NCBI RefSeq assembly: GCF_042684265.1
Contig: NZ_JBHULB010000083.1
Location: 124,001 to 188,000 of the forward strand
Length of the DNA: 64,000 nucleotides
Direction: 5' to 3'
Source: Croceitalea marina
GTDB taxonomy: Bacteria > Bacteroidota > Bacteroidia > Flavobacteriales > Flavobacteriaceae
In this document: positions 1-7,629 of the stretch, piece after piece
Layout: each line of letters opens with the position of its first letter
Numbering within the stretch: the stretch's first letter is position 1
Notes under the pieces: model-generated
What the model saw: only the letters and a program-made list of their open reading frames with translations
Told to the model about the DNA's origin: nothing
Databases searched by the model: none
Made by a program: the position numbers and the translations under genes

Positions 1-1829
1 GCTGCTTTTTTAGCATCTACCCAACCTTGGTCGATTACATATTTTAAGCCGTCTTCAACATCATCCATGGCTTTTCTACCTATTTGTTTGAAACCTGATT
101 CCAAAAATTCTTTTCCGTAACCTCCGGAAATTCTGAAATTAACCTGTAAGGTGGCATACCCACGGCTGGCAAACAATTGCGCTTCTGGATTAAAGCCCCA
201 CGAATCTCGAATACCTTGTGGTCCTCCATGCGGATTTACAATTACCGGTACTTTCTCACCGGCCAAAGCGGCTTTAGGTAAGGTGATATAGCCATGAATT
301 GTTAAACCATCCCTACTTTTAAAAGTAATAGGGCGCATTTCAGACATATCTTCCTCTTTTAATTGAGGCATTAAATTGTACAAAAACTTGAACTCATCTT
401 TTTTAACGTCATAAGAATGGTATTCACCATACAAACGGTCGCTCTGTAGAAAGATCAAAAGATTATTCTCATCATCTGTAGCATCAGCTATGCTGTACTG
501 TTTGCCCGGGAATTTAGTAGTAATTCGCTTGTGCAGTTTTTTATAAGAATCGCTCACAGGAAGAATTACACTTTTTTCACCCTCATAAGAAACAAAGTCC
601 AGTTCGTAGCCTCTTTTTCTTGAAAGACTCATATTAGAGACGTCAAAATTTTCATTTGAAAAAACTTCCTTAATAACCTTTTCTTCCTTTAAATCATAAA
701 GAACTATTTTAGACTTATCGCTTTCTATGTTAGACACCATATAAGCATCATGAGGATTTTCTGTGGCATAGTCAAAGTTCAATATTCCAAAAGCATCTTT
801 CCAGCTTAAACTCTTAATTACTTCAAAACCACCTTTACCATCTTCATAATATAAGTCTTGTTCTACGCCATCCCTGATTTTTGTATAAGCTTTAAGGTTG
901 CCGTCTTTATCAAAATTATACCCCGCAATAGGGTTCGCAGGATCATCGTTTTTGAACAATTGTTTTAGTTCTCCACTAACTACATTTACTTTAAAAGGTT
1001 CAAAAACCTGTTTATTGTTCTTATTCATCAGTACAATAATATGGTCTTTGTCTTCTTTCAAAAGGTCGGAAAACTGTGCTTGAACCCCATCAAAAGGAGT
1101 TAAATCTTTAAGATTACTACCATCTAAATTAATGGCGTAAACATGGTAATTTTCGTCACCGCCCTTGTCCATAAGGTAAACCAACCTTTCATTGTTGATC
1201 CAACCGTAACCTCTAACTAATTCTTCTTTTTCTTCGATAGCTCTTTTGGCTTCGCCGGTCGCCACATTTTTTACATAAATATGGCGCTTTCCATTTTCAT
1301 CTTTCTCACGGTAAGACATGTATTTTCCGTCAGGTGAAAATCGAAAGGTGGAAGCTTTAGGTTTGGCAAAATAATCTTCAACTGTATATCTGTAATTTCC
1401 TTCATCAAGGCTTGCCAGCTTTTGCAAATCCATATCCGATGAAACCAATTCTGGATTACCGGGAATCGTTTTTACCGTTTTTTCTAAATTTAAAGGAAAC
1501 TCCATTCCACCTTGATAAAAAGTGCCATTTACAGCTCCACCATCTGCAGTACCAACATACTTAATACCCGCCTGCTTGAATACGATTGTGAGTTGATTAT
1601 CAGAAAATATAGTCTCATCCATAGGAATATCTGTAGCGCCTTGCGATGGGCTGTCCATTGTAGATTTTAATACCCCATCTTCATTAGATACATTAAAGAT
1701 TAATGGCATCTCCATTCCTTGAACCGATAAGGTCCCTTTCCAAGAACCGGAAATATCTTGTGCATAACTGCTAACTCCTATTAGAAGGAAAACAGCCGTT
1801 GCAAATAAATTTGAAAGCTTTGTTCTCAT
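1..1829 (-). CDS. S9 family prolyl oligopeptidase-type peptidase with N-terminal extra domain (partial)
   Basis: Secreted serine peptidase of the prolyl oligopeptidase family, cut by the left edge so that about 609 N-terminal residues are present. I translated it from the ATG at 1829. It opens with a signal peptide (MRTKLSNLFATAVFLLIG, cleavage near SYAQ). Residues about 25-110 form a small beta-rich domain (begins DISGSWKGTL) that standard S9 enzymes lack. A propeller-like stretch follows, with the family signature FRFSPDGKYM, and then the start of the alpha/beta-hydrolase domain (VIVNPHGGPQG, ASRGYATLQVNFR, GYGKEFLESG). The catalytic Ser, Asp and His lie beyond the window. The likely role is periplasmic degradation of short peptides. 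The family is clear; the N-terminal domain assignment is only by its resemblance to the 'GSWKG' domains attached to flavobacterial hydrolases. Confidence 0.9.
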   Translation of the reverse strand, partial: MRTKLSNLFATAVFLLIGVSSYAQDISGSWKGTLSVQGMEMPLIFNVSNEDGVLKSTMDSPSQGATDIPMDETIFSDNQLTIVFKQAGIKYVGTADGGAVNGTFYQGGMEFPLNLEKTVKTIPGNPELVSSDMDLQKLASLDEGNYRYTVEDYFAKPKASTFRFSPDGKYMSYREKDENGKRHIYVKNVATGEAKRAIEEKEELVRGYGWINNERLVYLMDKGGDENYHVYAINLDGSNLKDLTPFDGVQAQFSDLLKEDKDHIIVLMNKNNKQVFEPFKVNVVSGELKQLFKNDDPANPIAGYNFDKDGNLKAYTKIRDGVEQDLYYEDGKGGFEVIKSLSWKDAFGILNFDYATENPHDAYMVSNIESDKSKIVLYDLKEEKVIKEVFSNENFDVSNMSLSRKRGYELDFVSYEGEKSVILPVSDSYKKLHKRITTKFPGKQYSIADATDDENNLLIFLQSDRLYGEYHSYDVKKDEFKFLYNLMPQLKEEDMSEMRPITFKSRDGLTIHGYITLPKAALAGEKVPVIVNPHGGPQGIRDSWGFNPEAQLFASRGYATLQVNFRISGGYGKEFLESGFKQIGRKAMDDVEDGLKYVIDQGWVDAKKA

Positions 1830-1918
1830 AAATGTGTTTTTAATTGTTGAATATTTTTTAGAATGCTATATATGAGTGTATTATGAGCTCAATATGTTAC
1901 ATTCAGTTACATTTTGTT

Positions 1919-1942
1919 CAAATATATTTTGAAGTTGAACAA
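1919..1942 (-). promoter_or_regulatory. Putative -7 box for the S9 peptidase gene
   Basis: Read on the minus strand, TATATTTG at 1926-1919 is a perfect match to the Bacteroidota -7 consensus TAnnTTTG. A TTG lies at 1942-1940, only 13 bases further upstream, which is shorter than usual. It would give a leader of about 85 bases. Only the -7 box is convincing. Confidence 0.35.
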
Positions 1943-1997
1943 CTACGAAGTGAATTATGGCGAACGGTAAATTGCTAAATCTAAGCGGAGAAAACTA

Positions 1998-2522
1998 CTA
2001 CTTTAAATCGGGAGGGTATTTAGAAAATGCTTTTTTGACGATATTCTTGAGCTGTTCTTCTCGATATAAGGGTGTGGTGTTCTCTTTAAAACTACTTTCT
2101 GTATCTGCCTGCCAAAAGAGTGCATTTTTGCTAGCATCTACAAAATCAAACAAAATCTGCCGCTGTACACCCGAATTACCTACAGGAATACCAATCGACA
2201 AACCACCACCCACATTTCTGCCTCCACCACCAACACCAACACCAACATTGTTCCCTGAATTTGATTGAAATACCGCACTTTTAATATTGATCAAGAATTC
2301 GGGTTCTTCGGAAAGCAGGTATCCCTTAGACTGCAAAGTGGAATCCAAAATATTCAGTAGACGTTTCTCGTCTAGCTGGCTTAAGCCAGACTGCATATCC
2401 TCAAAATAGTTGTAGGTAGTGTAGTTAGAAAAATCTGTGCCTTTATCATAATCATAGTTGACGCGAACCGCATTGCACGAAACCAAAACACACAAAATAA
2501 CTATGTAAAGCAAATTCTTCAT
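1998..2522 (-). CDS. DUF4136 domain-containing lipoprotein
   Basis: Small envelope lipoprotein of 174 residues. The signal peptide MKNLLYIVILCVLVSC ends in a lipobox Cys at 16. The following pattern, with V-YDYDKGTDFSNYTTYNY, is the DUF4136 signature (Asp/Phe-rich start, 'Y.W'-like box). A glycine-rich insert with alternating Val-Gly and Gly-Gly (residues about 91-113) sits mid-domain; such loops are common in this family. The family's function is unknown and it is usually placed in the periplasm or outer membrane. It stands alone, 59 bases downstream of the obgE stop on the same strand, and may share that transcript. The domain call is fairly firm and no enzymatic role is visible. Confidence 0.85.
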   Translation of the reverse strand: MKNLLYIVILCVLVSCNAVRVNYDYDKGTDFSNYTTYNYFEDMQSGLSQLDEKRLLNILDSTLQSKGYLLSEEPEFLINIKSAVFQSNSGNNVGVGVGGGGRNVGGGLSIGIPVGNSGVQRQILFDFVDASKNALFWQADTESSFKENTTPLYREEQLKNIVKKAFSKYPPDLK

Positions 2523-2581
2523 TGCAGCTGAATCTACTTAAAATTACAAATTAATAGGGTTGGTATTTTAAAAAGGGGGAA

Positions 2582-3580
2582 TTATTCGTTTAACAACTTC
2601 CAAAGCATATCTTTCAACTCTTGTATCCCTTTTTGGGCCACTGAAGAGATAAACATATACGGTACATTTAAATCTTTATCTAAAATTGCCTTCATCTCCC
2701 CCATAAGTTCATCATCCAACATATCACTTTTAGAAATCGCAATAATCCGCTGTTTATCTACCAGTTCGGGGTTATATCTGCGCAGCTCATCCAAGAGAAT
2801 TTCATACTCTTTGGTAATGTCTTTACTATCCGCAGGAATTAAAAACAACAAAGTTGCATTACGCTCAATATGACGCAAAAAGTAGTGCCCTAAACCTTTA
2901 CCCTCGGCAGCACCTTCGATAATACCAGGTATATCGGCCATGACGAAACTTTGAAAATCGCGATATTCAACAATGCCAAGATTGGGTTTTAGCGTTGTAA
3001 ACTCATAATCGGCAATCTTTGGCTTTGCAGAAGTTATTACCGAAAGTAGTGTTGATTTACCCGCGTTTGGAAACCCGACCAAACCAACATCGGCCAATAA
3101 TTTCAATTCTAAGATTATGCTTTGTTCTTGACCAGGTATTCCGGGTTGGGCATAACGGGGCGTTTGGTTCGTTGATGTCTTAAAATGCCAATTACCGCGA
3201 CCGCCCATACCACCTTCCGCTACAATTTTCTCTTCACCGTTTTCTGTTATTTCAAAAAGAATCTCATTGCTTTCGGCATCGCGCACAACAGTACCTAAAG
3301 GTACATCCATATAAATATCTTGCCCATCGGCACCACTACTTCTATTTTTACTGCCATGTTCACCATGGCCCGCCTTAAAATGTTTTTTGAACTTGTAGGT
3401 GACCAAAGTCCATAGATTACTGTTACCTCTTATAATAACATGACCCCCTCGACCGCCATCACCACCATCAGGGCCGCCCTTGGTAATATATTTCTCTCGA
3501 TGTAGATGCACAGAGCCCTTGCCTCCATTACCTGAGCTTACAAAAGCCTTTACATAATCAACAAAATTACCTTCGGTCAT
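2582..3580 (-). CDS. obgE: Obg family GTPase (ribosome assembly)
   Basis: GTPase that binds the large ribosomal subunit and takes part in ribosome assembly and stress signalling. The 332 residues have the usual layout. The Obg domain (residues 1-158) has its glycine-rich arms (GGPDGGDGGRGGHV near 36-48; GGMGGRGN near 123-130). The G domain starts with the P-loop GFPNAGKS at 169-176, then the DIPG switch II motif and the SKSD-type G4 box. The C-terminal OCT extension found in some bacteria is missing, which is normal for Bacteroidota. The ATG at 3580 matches the family N-terminus (FVDYVK). A small membrane-peptide gene lies immediately upstream, with hpt-adk before that, all on the same strand, suggesting one transcript. 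Confidence 0.97.
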   Translation of the reverse strand: MTEGNFVDYVKAFVSSGNGGKGSVHLHREKYITKGGPDGGDGGRGGHVIIRGNSNLWTLVTYKFKKHFKAGHGEHGSKNRSSGADGQDIYMDVPLGTVVRDAESNEILFEITENGEEKIVAEGGMGGRGNWHFKTSTNQTPRYAQPGIPGQEQSIILELKLLADVGLVGFPNAGKSTLLSVITSAKPKIADYEFTTLKPNLGIVEYRDFQSFVMADIPGIIEGAAEGKGLGHYFLRHIERNATLLFLIPADSKDITKEYEILLDELRRYNPELVDKQRIIAISKSDMLDDELMGEMKAILDKDLNVPYMFISSVAQKGIQELKDMLWKLLNE

Positions 3581-3600
3581 AGTTGTATTTTAAATTCAGA

Positions 3601-3741
3601 CTATTCGAAGTCCAAGGAATCATCAAAGTAAAATGTATAAATCAAATAGCAAGCGCAGCCTATTAAGAATACCAAAATTGTAAGAATCACCAGCAAACAA
3701 CTCTTAAATGCATATTTTGGCGTTATTACTTTATCTGGCAT
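3601..3741 (-). CDS. Small single-pass membrane protein (46 residues)
   Basis: An open frame of 46 codons starting with ATG at 3741 and ending TAG at 3601. The peptide starts MPDKVITPKYAFKS, runs through one strongly hydrophobic segment (about residues 15-38: CLLVILTILVFL..), and ends in an acidic tail (DDSLDFE). This is the layout of a genuine small membrane protein: a positively charged N-terminus, one helix, a polar tail. It sits between hpt-adk (21 bases upstream) and obgE (20 bases downstream) on the same strand, and fills that gap almost exactly, which argues for a real gene. I recognise no family. Conservation of the same small frame in related genomes would settle it. Confidence 0.6.
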   Translation of the reverse strand: MPDKVITPKYAFKSCLLVILTILVFLIGCACYLIYTFYFDDSLDFE

Positions 3742-3762
3742 TCCATTATAATTAAGAATTGC

Positions 3763-4908
3763 TTAAAGGGCGTCAATCACTTTGGCCAAACGGCCAGTAA
3801 TCTCTACAATATCCCCTATTCCATTTACAGCGTGAAATTTGCCCTGTTTTGAATAATAGTCTTTTAAAGGCGCTGTCTTTTGGTTGTACTCATCAAATCG
3901 GTTACGAATTTTACTTTCATCTTGATCATCGCTACGACCACTTTCCTTTCCGCGTTCTAACAATCGAGCAACTAAAATATCATCTTCCGCTTCTAAAGCT
4001 ATAGTAGCATCGACCTGCATGTCTTTAGATTCTAAAAAATTATCCAAAGCTTCCGCTTGGGCAGCTGTTCTGGGGAAACCGTCAAATATAAACCCGGCAG
4101 CGTCGCTGTTTTTTTCAACCTCATCCTTCAACATACTTATGGTTACCTCATCGGGCACCAAATCTCCTCTATCAATATAAGACTTAGCCAACTTTCCTAA
4201 TTGGGTATCGTTCTTCATGTTATAGCGAAAAACATCTCCCGTAGAAATATGTTTTAAATTATACTTTTCCTTTAAAAACCCAGCTTGGGTTCCTTTACCT
4301 GCACCAGGCTTTCCAAAAAGCACTAGGTTAATCATATGGGTTTGGTTTAGTTGATATACTTCTTTTAAATTTCTGCCTAACTCATTGTAATCCAATCCGT
4401 AACCAACTATAAATCGGTTAGGGATATCGAGTCCGATATAGTCAATGGTGTACTCTCCATTATAGACTTCAGATTTATAGAATAATGAGGCGATTTTAAA
4501 CTCTTTTACATTGGTTTTAGAAAACAAATGCACCAGTTGTTGCAACGTACGACCAGTATCGATGATGTCTTCTAAAATAATAACACTTCTACCTTCAATA
4601 TCTTCAGAAACATCAAGCAAGGTTTCTACGATACCTGTAGAGGTCAATCCTTGATAACTGCTCAGTTTCACAAAAGACACTTCGCACGGAAATTGATATG
4701 CCTTTAAAAAATCTGCAACGAACATAAAAGACCCATTTAAGACACCTACAAAAATCGGAACTTCGTCTTTATAGTCACGAGCAATTTCATCTGCCATTTT
4801 TTGTACGGCGGCCAAAATTTCAGCTTCGCTCAGATACGGTTTAAAAAGCTTGTCGTGTAGCTTAATCAAAGTGTTCTTGTTTTTTTTAACAGTTGGCAAA
4901 GATAGCAT
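3763..4908 (-). CDS. adk: Bifunctional hypoxanthine phosphoribosyltransferase-adenylate kinase fusion
   Basis: Two purine enzymes in one 381-residue chain. Residues about 14-185 are a hypoxanthine phosphoribosyltransferase (PRPP loop EDIIDTGR at 113-120), which salvages hypoxanthine to IMP. Residues 192-381 are a complete short-lid adenylate kinase: P-loop GKPGAGKGT at 199-207, NMP-binding DGFPRT, and LLERGKESGRSDD in the lid. They are joined at QTHMINLVLF, where Met192 would be the normal Adk start. I have kept the ATG at 4908. However, a perfect TAnnTTTG box lies inside the first codons (4904-4897), and related Hpt proteins begin near 'IKLHDK', so the true start may be the TTG at 4869, giving 368 residues. 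purK is divergent upstream. Confidence 0.93.
   Translation of the reverse strand: MLSLPTVKKNKNTLIKLHDKLFKPYLSEAEILAAVQKMADEIARDYKDEVPIFVGVLNGSFMFVADFLKAYQFPCEVSFVKLSSYQGLTSTGIVETLLDVSEDIEGRSVIILEDIIDTGRTLQQLVHLFSKTNVKEFKIASLFYKSEVYNGEYTIDYIGLDIPNRFIVGYGLDYNELGRNLKEVYQLNQTHMINLVLFGKPGAGKGTQAGFLKEKYNLKHISTGDVFRYNMKNDTQLGKLAKSYIDRGDLVPDEVTISMLKDEVEKNSDAAGFIFDGFPRTAAQAEALDNFLESKDMQVDATIALEAEDDILVARLLERGKESGRSDDQDESKIRNRFDEYNQKTAPLKDYYSKQGKFHAVNGIGDIVEITGRLAKVIDAL
4897..4904 (-). promoter_or_regulatory. Putative -7 promoter box of hpt-adk
   Basis: TATCTTTG on the minus strand matches TAnnTTTG exactly. It lies within the first codons of the longest reading of hpt-adk. If it is used, transcription would begin near 4890 and translation would have to start downstream, for example at the TTG at 4869. 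No TTG -33 element is seen at a normal distance. Confidence 0.4.
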
Positions 4909-4990
4909 TTTTTAGACGTGCTTTTTGCCGTAAACCTTCACCCTTTTGGGAATTCGATGTATTTTTGTTCATATTCCAAGTAGATTTAAC

Positions 4991-6148
4991 ATGCACTATT
5001 TTTCTTCGGATTTTAAACTAGGTATTCTCGGTGGAGGACAACTGGGTAAAATGCTATTGTATGAAACCCGAAAATGGGACATTCAGACCAAAGTTTTAGA
5101 CACTTCAAAAGAGGCTCCCTGCAAAATTGCCTGTAATGAATTTGTGTTGGGTAGTTTGATGGACTTTGATACCGTTTACAATTTTGGAAAAGACGTAAAT
5201 ATCCTGACCATAGAAATCGAAAATGTAAACACCGATGCTTTAGAAAAACTAGAAGAAGAAGGGGTGAAAGTCTACCCGCAACCAAGTGCATTGCGTATAA
5301 TTCAGAACAAAGCAACGCAAAAACTGTTTTATACCGACAACGACATTCCCACTTCACCATTTACTAGGTTTGCCTATACCTCAGAAATTGAGGATAGTAT
5401 TTCAAATGGCGGTTTAGAGCTTCCTTTTGTATGGAAAAGTGCTCAGTTCGGTTATGACGGACAGGGTGTAAAAGTTGTGCGCTCGGTTTCTGATTTAGAA
5501 GGCCTGCCCAATGTAGAATGTATTGCGGAGCAAATGGTGAATTTCAAAAACGAATTGGCCGTAATCGTTGCACGTAGTACAAAAGGTGAAATTAAAACCT
5601 ATCCCGTTGTTGAGATGGAATTTCATCCAGAAGCCAATCAAGTGGAATATGTTATCTGCCCCGCTCGAATTGATGAAAAAGTAGCACAAAAAGCACGAGA
5701 AGTAGCGCTTAAAGTGGCCGATAAAATTCAGCATGTGGGATTATTGGCCGTAGAACTGTTTCAAACACAAGAAGATACGATTTTAGTGAACGAGGTAGCG
5801 CCAAGGCCTCATAACAGTGGCCATTACAGTATAGAAGCTAGTTATACCAATCAATTTGAACAACATATTCGTGCTATTTTAGGGCTTCCCCTTGGGAATA
5901 CCGATAGTAAAGTTGCGGGAGTGATGGTGAATTTGGTAGGCGCAGAAAACCATACCGGAAATGTGGTCTATGAAAACATAGAAGAGATTATTCAATTAGA
6001 CGGTGTAACCCCTCATATTTATGGAAAGAAACAAACGAGACCTTTTCGTAAAATGGGACATGTGACCATCGTAGATGAAGACATGACGAGGGCAAGGGAA
6101 GTTGCTCAAAAAGTAAAAGAAAAAATTAAGGTAGTATCAAAAGGCTAG
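4991..6148 (+). CDS. purK: N5-carboxyaminoimidazole ribonucleotide synthase
   Basis: ATP-grasp enzyme that carboxylates AIR to N5-CAIR with ATP and bicarbonate, in purine synthesis. I chose the ATG at 4991 (385 residues, MHYFSSDFKLGILGGG) over an in-frame ATG at 4946, because the nucleotide-binding motif GILGGGQLGKM should sit about 10 residues in. A -7-like box (TATTTTTG at 4960-4967) also lies between the two. The ATP-grasp core is visible: WKSAQFGYDGQGVKVV, then EQMVNFKNELAVIVAR, then the metal-binding region VNEVAPRPHNSGHYSIEA. The partner gene purE follows after one TPR gene, so purine steps 6a and 6b are in the same cluster, opposite the purine-salvage fusion hpt-adk. Confidence 0.97.
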   Translation: MHYFSSDFKLGILGGGQLGKMLLYETRKWDIQTKVLDTSKEAPCKIACNEFVLGSLMDFDTVYNFGKDVNILTIEIENVNTDALEKLEEEGVKVYPQPSALRIIQNKATQKLFYTDNDIPTSPFTRFAYTSEIEDSISNGGLELPFVWKSAQFGYDGQGVKVVRSVSDLEGLPNVECIAEQMVNFKNELAVIVARSTKGEIKTYPVVEMEFHPEANQVEYVICPARIDEKVAQKAREVALKVADKIQHVGLLAVELFQTQEDTILVNEVAPRPHNSGHYSIEASYTNQFEQHIRAILGLPLGNTDSKVAGVMVNLVGAENHTGNVVYENIEEIIQLDGVTPHIYGKKQTRPFRKMGHVTIVDEDMTRAREVAQKVKEKIKVVSKG

Positions 6149-6151
6149 TAA

Positions 6152-6169
6152 ATCCCTGTTTCAGGGGTA
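6152..6169 (+). promoter_or_regulatory. Palindromic CCCTG/CAGGG motif upstream of the TPR gene
   Basis: ATCCCTGTTTCAGGGGTA forms a CCCTG-TTT-CAGGG hairpin or dyad just after purK and about 35 bases before the next start codon. A near copy (14 of 18 bases) lies at 17371-17388 upstream of the zinc-ribbon gene. No run of T follows, so it is a poor terminator; a protein-binding operator is more likely. Confidence 0.35.
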
Positions 6170-6201
6170 TTAGTGACCCAAGACAAAGCATATTTTTTTG
6201 C

Positions 6202-6714
6202 ATGAAATTTAGTTTTATGAATATTGGAAAACGTTATCGACTAGAAGAAAAATTCAATAAGGCCGATCAAGACTTAAAGGCAGGAAAAATAGAGGCAGCT
6301 GTAGAGGCATTTGAAGCTATTTTAAAAGAAGACCCAACATTCGGAAAAGCCTATAACCATTTAGGCTGGGTCTTTGAAACCAAGGTAAGAGATTTTGAAA
6401 ATGCCGAAAAAAACTACAAGTTAGCGCTAGAACATAGCCCGGCATATACAGCTGTATATAAGAACTATGCTATACTTTTATCTACTTTGGGAAGATTTGA
6501 TGATTTAAAATCACTTTTGGAGAAGGCCAAAGATATTCCTGGAATGGATAAATATACGCTCTACAACGAATACGCCATCATGTATGAACAATTGGAAGAG
6601 TACAATATGGCTGTTAATTATTACCGAGATGCCGCAAAAGCTACTATGAATGACAAAATTATGAGAGCCGCTATGGACTCCATAGAACGATGTAATATAA
6701 AAATGAGTCTTTAA
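6202..6714 (+). CDS. Tetratricopeptide repeat protein
   Basis: Soluble 170-residue protein made almost wholly of TPR helices. The clearest repeats are residues about 20-52 (ADQDLKAGKIEAAVEAFEAI), 54-90 (GKAYNHLGWVFETK...AEKNYKLALE) and 120-152 (YNEYAIMYEQLEEYNMAVNYYRDA). There is no signal peptide, so it is probably cytosolic and works by binding protein. It lies between purK and purE, 53 and 11 bases away, and is likely co-transcribed with purE. The upstream spacer has a T-rich box (6191-6200) close to the ATG, so Met6 at 6217 is a possible alternative start. The specific partner cannot be read from the sequence. Confidence 0.85.
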   Translation: MKFSFMNIGKRYRLEEKFNKADQDLKAGKIEAAVEAFEAILKEDPTFGKAYNHLGWVFETKVRDFENAEKNYKLALEHSPAYTAVYKNYAILLSTLGRFDDLKSLLEKAKDIPGMDKYTLYNEYAIMYEQLEEYNMAVNYYRDAAKATMNDKIMRAAMDSIERCNIKMSL

Positions 6715-6725
6715 TAACTTAAAAA

Positions 6726-7211
6726 ATGAGCAAAGTAGCCGTAGTAATGGGCAGCACCAGTGACCTTCCGGTCATGCAAGATGCCATTGATATTCTAAAA
6801 GGTTTTGATATAGAAGTTGATGTTGACATCGTTTCTGCACATAGAACCCCAGAGAAATTGTTCGATTTTAGTAAAAATGCCCATAAAAATGGGTATGCTG
6901 TTATTATTGCCGGTGCTGGTGGGGCCGCACATTTACCGGGAATGGTCGCTTCACTGTCTCCTTTACCCGTTATTGGGGTTCCGGTAAAAAGCTCTAACTC
7001 AATTGATGGGTGGGATTCTGTGCTTTCAATTCTACAAATGCCAAGTGGTGTTCCGGTAGCTACCGTAGCACTTAATGGCGCAAAGAATGCAGGTATTCTG
7101 GCAGCGCAAATATTAGGGGCCTCTGACAAATGTGTGCTGGATAAGGTTGTTTTATATAAAGAAGGCCTGAAACAGAAAGTAATTGATGGGGCAAAGTCCT
7201 TAAATAAGTAA
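6726..7211 (+). CDS. purE: N5-carboxyaminoimidazole ribonucleotide mutase
   Basis: Converts N5-CAIR to CAIR, the step after PurK. The 161 residues match class I PurE length. The N-terminal active-site loop VVMGSTSDLPVM, the SAHRTPE loop with its catalytic His, and the GAGGAAHLPGM loop are all present, as is the LSILQMPSGVPVATVA stretch near residues 98-113. The start is fixed by the family motif KVAVVMGS four residues in. It is preceded by the TPR gene and followed two bases later by a small lipoprotein gene, forming a tight unit purK-TPR-purE-lipoprotein. Confidence 0.97.
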   Translation: MSKVAVVMGSTSDLPVMQDAIDILKGFDIEVDVDIVSAHRTPEKLFDFSKNAHKNGYAVIIAGAGGAAHLPGMVASLSPLPVIGVPVKSSNSIDGWDSVLSILQMPSGVPVATVALNGAKNAGILAAQILGASDKCVLDKVVLYKEGLKQKVIDGAKSLNK

Positions 7212-7213
7212 GT

Positions 7214-7609
7214 ATGAAAAAAATCATTTTCTTTTTGATGCTCGTGTTTTTGTCATGTCAATCCGAACGAAATGTTGAGGAAATAAAATTGACCAAACCC
7301 ACAATGGTCTCTATTTCTCCAGATAGCATTGCTTTGAATGAGTTACAAGAAAAGTGGGACGCAGAAGACTTTATGTCTGTTATAGACGACGTTATGTGGT
7401 ATCATAGCGAACTAATGATGGTGGTGGATAGTTTTGATATTGAACAACTTAATACCGAAAAGAGAAAGATAAAATTAATAGGAGGTGAAAATTATTGGCA
7501 GATCGATATGGACACCACTGAACTGAAATGGCGATATATTTATTTTGATGGTTCAGATTTTTTAGAAAGAGATGCAATCACCATGAAAGACCTTCTAAGC
7601 GAGAATTAA
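7214..7609 (+). CDS. Small hypothetical lipoprotein
   Basis: A 131-residue lipoprotein. The signal peptide MKKIIFFLMLVFLSC ends in a lipobox Cys at 15, followed by Gln-Ser. The mature part is acidic and mixed alpha/beta, with several Trp (EKWDAEDF, DDVMWYHSELMM, ENYWQIDMDTTELKW). I recognise no family. It begins two bases after the purE stop and ends 20 bases before the M3 peptidase gene, so it is almost certainly in the same transcript, but nothing about its sequence ties it to purine metabolism. Probably a lineage-restricted periplasmic protein. Confidence 0.75.
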   Translation: MKKIIFFLMLVFLSCQSERNVEEIKLTKPTMVSISPDSIALNELQEKWDAEDFMSVIDDVMWYHSELMMVVDSFDIEQLNTEKRKIKLIGGENYWQIDMDTTELKWRYIYFDGSDFLERDAITMKDLLSEN

Positions 7610-7629
7610 AAATTTCAACTTAAAACCTA

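Noticed and set aside
1957..2268. Plus-strand frame of 103 codons with a Pro-rich C-terminus opposite the DUF4136 gene
   Set aside because: It is the antisense shadow of the glycine-rich loop of the lipoprotein (Gly codons read as Pro/Thr), has no ribosome site and no recognisable fold.
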